Source: Gammaproteobacteria bacterium (GTDB lineage: Bacteria > Gemmatimonadota > Gemmatimonadetes > Longimicrobiales > Gaopeijiaceae). From it: a DNA stretch of 37,362 nucleotides. Under the pieces are notes generated by a model. The model was not told the origin of the DNA and did no database searches. It saw only the letters and a program-made list of their open reading frames with translations. The stretch lies in assembly GCA_028820325.1 (NCBI GenBank), contig JAPPJO010000065.1, positions 1-37,362 on the forward strand. Direction: 5' to 3'. Positions 33,565 to 37,362 of this stretch are shown here, piece by piece. The position numbers and the translations under genes were made by a program. How positions within the stretch are numbered: position 1 is the stretch's first letter; each line of letters opens with the position of its first letter.

Positions 33565-35934
33565 TCACGGCCCTCCTCTGCACTTGGGCCCAGGCATGCG
33601 GTAACCGAGCCCGCGCTCGTTCAGGATCCAGGCTGCCGAGGACCCGTCCTCGCCCAGCTTGCGGCGGAGCGTCTGCACGACGGCGTGCACGAGCTTCGGA
33701 TTGACGCGGCCGGGGTGTTTGCTCCACGCCTGGCGAAGCAGCGAGCGATAGGTCGAGACCCGCCCCGCGTTTCTGGACAGCACCCTCAGCACCTCGTACT
33801 CAGTGGCCGTCAACTTGACGGGGCGACCGGACACGGTCACGCGTCGCGTGTCGTAGTCGATGGACAGCGCCCCGAGCTCGAAGCGCGCAGGCGCGCCGCG
33901 GCCCCGCAGTGCCGCCCGGACCCTCGCCGTCAGCTCCGTGGGCGAGAACGGCTTGACGATGTAGTCGGCGGCCCCGGCTTCGAGCGCCCTGGCGACCGTC
34001 TCGTCGCGCCCGTAGGCGGAGATGAACACGACCGGCTGATCGGCCAGTTCGGGAACCTGCTCCATCAGCTTGATCCCGTCCGTCCCGCGCAGCATCAGGT
34101 CGAGCAGGACGAGGTGGGGCTTCTCGGCGCGGATCAGGCCGGCCAACTCCCGGTGATCGCCCGTCGACAGGGTCGCGTAGCCGGCCGCGCGCAGCACGTC
34201 GCGGACGTAGCGGAGCACCTCGGGATCGTCGTCCACCACGAGGACCGTCACCGGCTCCCGCCCCTCCTGGAGCATCACCCCCGGGCTTCGGGCCGACGGC
34301 GGTATCCCGGTGGGCGCCACGGCCTCTTCGGCCACCGGGACCGTGAAGGTGAAACACGAGCCCCGGCCCGGCCCGGCGCTCTCCGCCCGGATCCGCCCGC
34401 CGTGGGCCTCGACCAGTCCCTTGCAGATGGCCAGGCCGAGGCCGCTCCCGGGACCGCGGGTCCCGCCGTCGCCGCCGGAGTGCTTCCGGAACAGGTGCGG
34501 GAGCTGCTCCGGCGCGATGCCCCGGCCCTGGTCGGAGACCGAAATCGCCACGTGGCCGCCGTCGCGCCGGGCGGAGACGCGGATGGGCGACGAGGAGGCG
34601 GAGTGCCGCGCCGCGTTCGAGAACAGGTTGCTCAGGACCTGAACGCCGCGTTCCCGGTCGGCCATCACGCGGGGCAGGTCCTCGGGCAGGTCGGCGGCGA
34701 CCCGGTGCCGACCGCCGCCGCTCACGAAGCTCCGCCGCGCCACGTCCACCAGCGGCGCCACGTCCGAGGGTTCGGGCGAGACCGACAGCGTGCCGGTCGC
34801 GATGCGTCCCGCATCCAGCAGGTCCCGGATCAGACCGCTCATCCGGGCCGCCTGCTCTTCGATGATGCGGAAGAACTGCATCATCTCGGCCTTGGCGAAC
34901 CCCGGCTCGGCGCGGAGGACCGCGCCCGCCGAGCCCTGGATCGAGGTGAGCGGCGTGCGCAGCTCGTGGCTCACGATCGCGAGAAACTCCGTCCGCATCC
35001 GCTCCAGCTCCTCGAAGGGGGCCAGGTCTTGCATCGTGACCACGACCGACTCGACCTCGCCGTCCGGTCCGTGAATGGGCGTCGAGTTGATGAGCGTCCT
35101 CACGCTCCGGCCGTCGGGCACGGCGAGTTCGATCTCCTCGGCGCGAACCGTCTCGGCATCCCGCAGTTGCCGCTCCAGCGGGAAGTCCGCCAGGGCGACC
35201 TCGCTCCCGTCCGCCCGCCGGCAGGTGACGAGCCCGGCCAGCTCCTCGACTGAGCGGCCGGCGACCCTGAGGCCCGCGACGATCCGTTCCGCCTCGCGGT
35301 TCATCGACACGACCCCGCCGGTCCCCGCATCCAGCACCACCACGCCGACCGGCGAAGTGGCGACCAGCGCCTCCAGCCTGTCCCGCGCCCGCCGCTCGTC
35401 CCGGAAGGCGCGTGCGTTCGCGATCGCCGTCCCCGCCTGCGATGCGAACAGCGGCAGCACCTCCTCGTCCCCGGCCGTGAACCCGCCTCCGTCCTCCTTG
35501 TCGATCACGAACAGGTAGCCGACGCACGCACCGCGGGAATCGATCCGCGCGCCCCGTGCGCTGCCGTACGGCAGCACGCCGGTCCCGAACCCGTGGTGCC
35601 CGAGGTAGCCGGGGATGTCGTCGAAGTTCAGCGCGCCCGGAAGCCCGGCCAGATGCCCGAACAGCCGCGGCCCGTCGGACCAGCCCTTGAGCCGCCCGTA
35701 CTCGTCCGCCGTGATGCCGGAGCCGACGAAGCGCCGGGGCCGGCCGGCCTCGTCCACCGTCGCGATCAGGCCGTAGCGCGCGCCGGTCAGCGCACGGGCG
35801 CTGTCAACGACCTCCTGCAGGACCGCTTCGGGATCGAGGCTCGCGCCGATGCGCACGGCGGCGCGGCTCAGCTCGGAGACGCGCCGCTCTAGCGTCTCGA
35901 TTCGGTCCCGCAGCGAAGCCGAATCGTCGGTCAT
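33565..35934 (-). CDS. GAF-PAS-histidine kinase-receiver-winged-helix fusion
   Basis: The product is 789 residues. Order: short N-terminal coiled coil (ETLERRVSELSRAA); GAF domain ~25-175; PAS ~190-310 (ATSPVGVVVLDAGTGGVVSM); HisKA with phosphoacceptor His323 in VSHELRTPLTSI; HATPase with N box SNLFSNAARHS, DQGRGI and GSGLGLAICKGL; receiver ~565-690 with VVDDDPEVL, phosphoacceptor Asp612 in LLDLML and VKPFSP; and an OmpR/PhoB-type winged helix ~695-785 (LTATEYEVLRVLSRN ... NERGLGYRM). A sensor kinase carrying its own receiver and DNA-binding domain is a one-protein version of a two-component system. There is no membrane segment, so the signal is cytosolic, probably a ligand or redox state of the GAF domain. 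AGGA precedes ATG 35934; an AT-rich promoter patch lies upstream. Confidence 0.93.
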   Translation of the reverse strand: MTDDSASLRDRIETLERRVSELSRAAVRIGASLDPEAVLQEVVDSARALTGARYGLIATVDEAGRPRRFVGSGITADEYGRLKGWSDGPRLFGHLAGLPGALNFDDIPGYLGHHGFGTGVLPYGSARGARIDSRGACVGYLFVIDKEDGGGFTAGDEEVLPLFASQAGTAIANARAFRDERRARDRLEALVATSPVGVVVLDAGTGGVVSMNREAERIVAGLRVAGRSVEELAGLVTCRRADGSEVALADFPLERQLRDAETVRAEEIELAVPDGRSVRTLINSTPIHGPDGEVESVVVTMQDLAPFEELERMRTEFLAIVSHELRTPLTSIQGSAGAVLRAEPGFAKAEMMQFFRIIEEQAARMSGLIRDLLDAGRIATGTLSVSPEPSDVAPLVDVARRSFVSGGGRHRVAADLPEDLPRVMADRERGVQVLSNLFSNAARHSASSSPIRVSARRDGGHVAISVSDQGRGIAPEQLPHLFRKHSGGDGGTRGPGSGLGLAICKGLVEAHGGRIRAESAGPGRGSCFTFTVPVAEEAVAPTGIPPSARSPGVMLQEGREPVTVLVVDDDPEVLRYVRDVLRAAGYATLSTGDHRELAGLIRAEKPHLVLLDLMLRGTDGIKLMEQVPELADQPVVFISAYGRDETVARALEAGAADYIVKPFSPTELTARVRAALRGRGAPARFELGALSIDYDTRRVTVSGRPVKLTATEYEVLRVLSRNAGRVSTYRSLLRQAWSKHPGRVNPKLVHAVVQTLRRKLGEDGSSAAWILNERGLGYRMPGPKCRGGP

Positions 35935-35969
35935 CGCTCGGCCTTTCCTGAAAATGAAGTAATCATCGC

Positions 35970-36049
35970 TAAAATCTCGCCGAAATAGGTATTTTACTCG
36001 CCCACAGATCGGAGTTCAAGCCGTATTATAAAGTTTGCATCGTAGATGC
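35970..36049. promoter_or_regulatory. AT-rich divergent promoter region with inverted repeats
   Basis: TAAAAT (35970-35975) and ATTTTA (35991-35996) are inverted arms, and GCATC-GTA-GATGC (36037-36049) is a small hairpin. The whole 35945-36035 stretch is much richer in A and T than its surroundings and lies between the kinase gene (minus) and the leader/LRR gene (plus), so it probably holds both promoters and perhaps the binding site of the fused regulator. Confidence 0.5.
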
Positions 36050-36134
36050 CAGATCAGTGTTGTGTTGTCGAACCGGGGGAAGTCTAGCATGAACGCGGCC
36101 CAGAGAGAGCCGAACCGACAAGGAGGGAAAGCGA

Positions 36135-36596
36135 ATGCCACCCGTCGGGGAATCTCTTTCGGGTGATGACCGGGCCGGAAACCAACGGTCTCGGGAGCGT
36201 CTGCGCATCCGCCGACGCCCGCGAACCCCGCCTCTCGTCGCCGCCGACAAGCTACCCCCCCCCCCCGATTTTCTCTATAGCGTTGTAGGACAACGACTTA
36301 GGAGAACTCCCACATCCCCGTCCCAACGAATCCGCGATGGATCGCCGGGACGATCCCGATTCGGACGCGGCGAGCACAGAGCGGTTGAAGCCGCTCCTAT
36401 CCCCAGTCGAAGCGGGTCTCCGACCTCGATAGCCCGCATCGGTCACCCGCGCCGCAACACTTCCCCGTCCTCGTCCGTCTTCTCGATCCGTTTCCGTACC
36501 GCTGCCTTTCGGGAGAGCGGCATGGGGTTCCTTTCCGCCCTGCCCTCCCCCAAATGGGGGCGGATCCTCACTTCTTCTCCAAAAAGGAGAGCTTCC
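36135..36596 (+). other. Open leader frame with strong ribosome site and C12 tract
   Basis: AAGGAGGG (36120-36127) seven bases before ATG 36135 is the strongest Shine-Dalgarno in the window. The frame stays open for 154 codons and runs straight into the LRR lipoprotein frame. It is Arg/Ser/Pro-rich and not protein-like, and includes a run of twelve C at 36255-36266 read as four prolines. Either it is a translated leader, a longer form of the LRR protein, or chance. A short hairpin, CGTTGT-AGG-ACAACG, lies at about 36284-36298. Confidence 0.35.
36547..36591 (+). promoter_or_regulatory. Two hairpins over the LRR ribosome site
   Basis: CCCCC-AAAT-GGGGG (36547-36560) is followed by TTCTCC-AAAAA-GGAGAG (36575-36591). 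The second stem contains the GGAG Shine-Dalgarno for GTG 36597, so the ribosome site would be paired when the hairpin forms. This could tune translation of the lipoprotein; no ligand or regulator is evident. Confidence 0.45.
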
Positions 36597-37362
36597 GTGC
36601 CACGCACACACGAACGCCACCCGCTCCACACCCCTCGTTCCCTACTGATCCTCCTGCTACTACTAGCAGCGTCAACAACAGCCTGCGTCGAAACACCCAC
36701 CAGCCTCGTTCCGCCGGACGTGGAGACAAGCGCTCCGTCGGCGGATGGAGTTGCGAGCGCCATGTTCGCAGATGCTGATTCGGATCGGGCGGTGCTGAAT
36801 GCCCTTTTCAAGCAAACGGACGGACCCAACTGGAGGTCGAACTACAACTGGGGCTCGGAAGAACCGTTGGGCAGATGGGGAGGCGTTTGGACGGACAGTA
36901 AAGGACGCGTCACCCGACTGAGCTTGTCGTTCAACGGCCTCAGCGGCGCGATTCCGCCCGAGCTCGGCAATCTGGCCGAGCTGGAGTTTTTGAACCTGGG
37001 CAGCAACGACCTGACTGGAGCGATCCCGGCCGAGCTGGGCAATCTGGCCGAGCTGGAGTCCCTGTACCTTTACCGCAACGGCCTGACCGGGGCGATCCCG
37101 GCTGAGCTAGGCAATCTCACCGAGTTGGTGCGTCTGTCCCTGTACGGCAACAACCTGACCGGGGCGATGCCGACCGAACTGGGCAATCTGGCCGAGTTGG
37201 AGTCCCTGTCCCTTTGGGGCAACAACCTGACCGGGGCGATCCCGGCTGAGCTAGGCAATCTGGCGGAGTTGCAGTCGCTGGATTTGGACGGCAACGACCT
37301 GACCGGAGCGATCCCGGCTGAGCTAGGCAATCTGGCGGAGTTGCAGTCGCTGGATTTGGACG
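36597..37362 (+). CDS. Leucine-rich-repeat lipoprotein, 3' end outside window
   Basis: The GTG start at 36597 follows GGAGAG; no stop is reached by the window end (255 residues seen). A lipoprotein signal peptide is clear: LLILLLLLAASTTAC, with the lipidated Cys30, so it is exported and anchored by lipid. A spacer and a cap domain follow (AVLNALFKQTDGPNW, then PLGRWGGVWTDSKGRVTRL), typical of surface LRR proteins. At least six 24-residue repeats of the L-x-x-L-x-L-x-x-N-x-L-T-G-A-I-P-A-E-L-G-N-L type come next. They are plant-type (LTGAIP) repeats found in bacterial surface proteins and suit binding of proteins or carbohydrates. DNA copies are so alike (72-bp period) that repeat number may vary. 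Confidence 0.85.
   Translation, partial: MPRTHERHPLHTPRSLLILLLLLAASTTACVETPTSLVPPDVETSAPSADGVASAMFADADSDRAVLNALFKQTDGPNWRSNYNWGSEEPLGRWGGVWTDSKGRVTRLSLSFNGLSGAIPPELGNLAELEFLNLGSNDLTGAIPAELGNLAELESLYLYRNGLTGAIPAELGNLTELVRLSLYGNNLTGAMPTELGNLAELESLSLWGNNLTGAIPAELGNLAELQSLDLDGNDLTGAIPAELGNLAELQSLDLD
36950..37362 (+). repeat. 72-bp tandem repeats of the LRR gene
   Basis: The unit is 72 bases (24 codons). The two last copies in the window are identical over at least 50 bases (37258-37310 and 37330-37362 seen to the edge), pointing to recent duplication. Confidence 0.75.

Noticed and set aside
33391..35253. 620-residue plus-strand open frame opposite the sensor kinase
   Set aside because: It is the antisense shadow of a clear multi-domain kinase gene; composition is Arg/Gly/His-rich with no family motif.

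Overview
The window reads as chromosomal DNA from a high-GC, probably free-living Gram-negative-type bacterium. A Gemmatimonadota-like or similar marine/soil lineage would fit the PadR regulator, the secreted PQQ dehydrogenase, the lipoprotein leucine-rich-repeat protein and the fused sensor kinase/regulator, but that is inference; there is no rRNA or complete tRNA to test it.

Layout. (1) 1-2.95 kb: a tyrosine integrase (minus) beside a DUF222/HNH-type gene that stops exactly where its HNH module should begin, so the integrase-side junction has cut that gene. (2) 2.95-3.65 kb: no gene, but three 80-bp tandem repeats and a 16-bp repeat run. (3) 3.65-8.4 kb: ordinary core genes: a PadR regulator translationally coupled to a membrane protein, a divergent secreted PQQ dehydrogenase, and a convergent PhzF-family enzyme. 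(4) 8.53 kb: the 5' half of a tRNA-Ile(GAT) broken just after the anticodon loop, the probable left edge of a genomic island. (5) 9.06-33.2 kb: a defence/accessory island. It starts with a tightly packed operon of an MmeI-like DNA methyltransferase without a visible nuclease motif, an SF2 helicase and a GIY-YIG (T5orf172-type) nuclease. A small two-TM protein follows, then an unrecognised protein overlapping a four-TM protein, then a convergent McrB-McrC pair. Further right are a DUF3800 protein, an Ada-like HTH/alkyl-DNA methyltransferase overlapping a PLP decarboxylase, a truncated FRG-domain gene, a TM/coiled-coil miniprotein, a cytochrome P450, a large protein with winged-helix, PIN-like, coiled-coil and membrane segments, and a PD-(D/E)XK-type protein. 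The spaces between modules are full of decayed gene pieces and two interspersed repeat families. One family carries a 74-residue protein gene of unknown function, intact at 33.1 kb and frameshifted at 21.7 kb. The other is a short repeat around CACGCTGCACAGGCG, seen four times. (6) 33.5-37.4 kb: core-like DNA again, with a GAF-PAS-histidine kinase-receiver-winged helix fusion and, divergently, the start of a leucine-rich-repeat lipoprotein that runs off the end.

The genes most likely to work together are the methyltransferase/helicase/GIY-YIG set (self-marking, translocation and cutting of unmarked DNA), the cytosolic-plus-membrane pair at 16.1-17.6 kb, and McrBC (cutting of modified DNA). 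The best candidates for something undescribed are the three-gene system with its attached membrane protein, the 16.1-17.6 kb pair, the membrane-tethered PIN-like protein at 29.2-31.3 kb, and the duplicated 74-residue protein that brackets the right part of the island.
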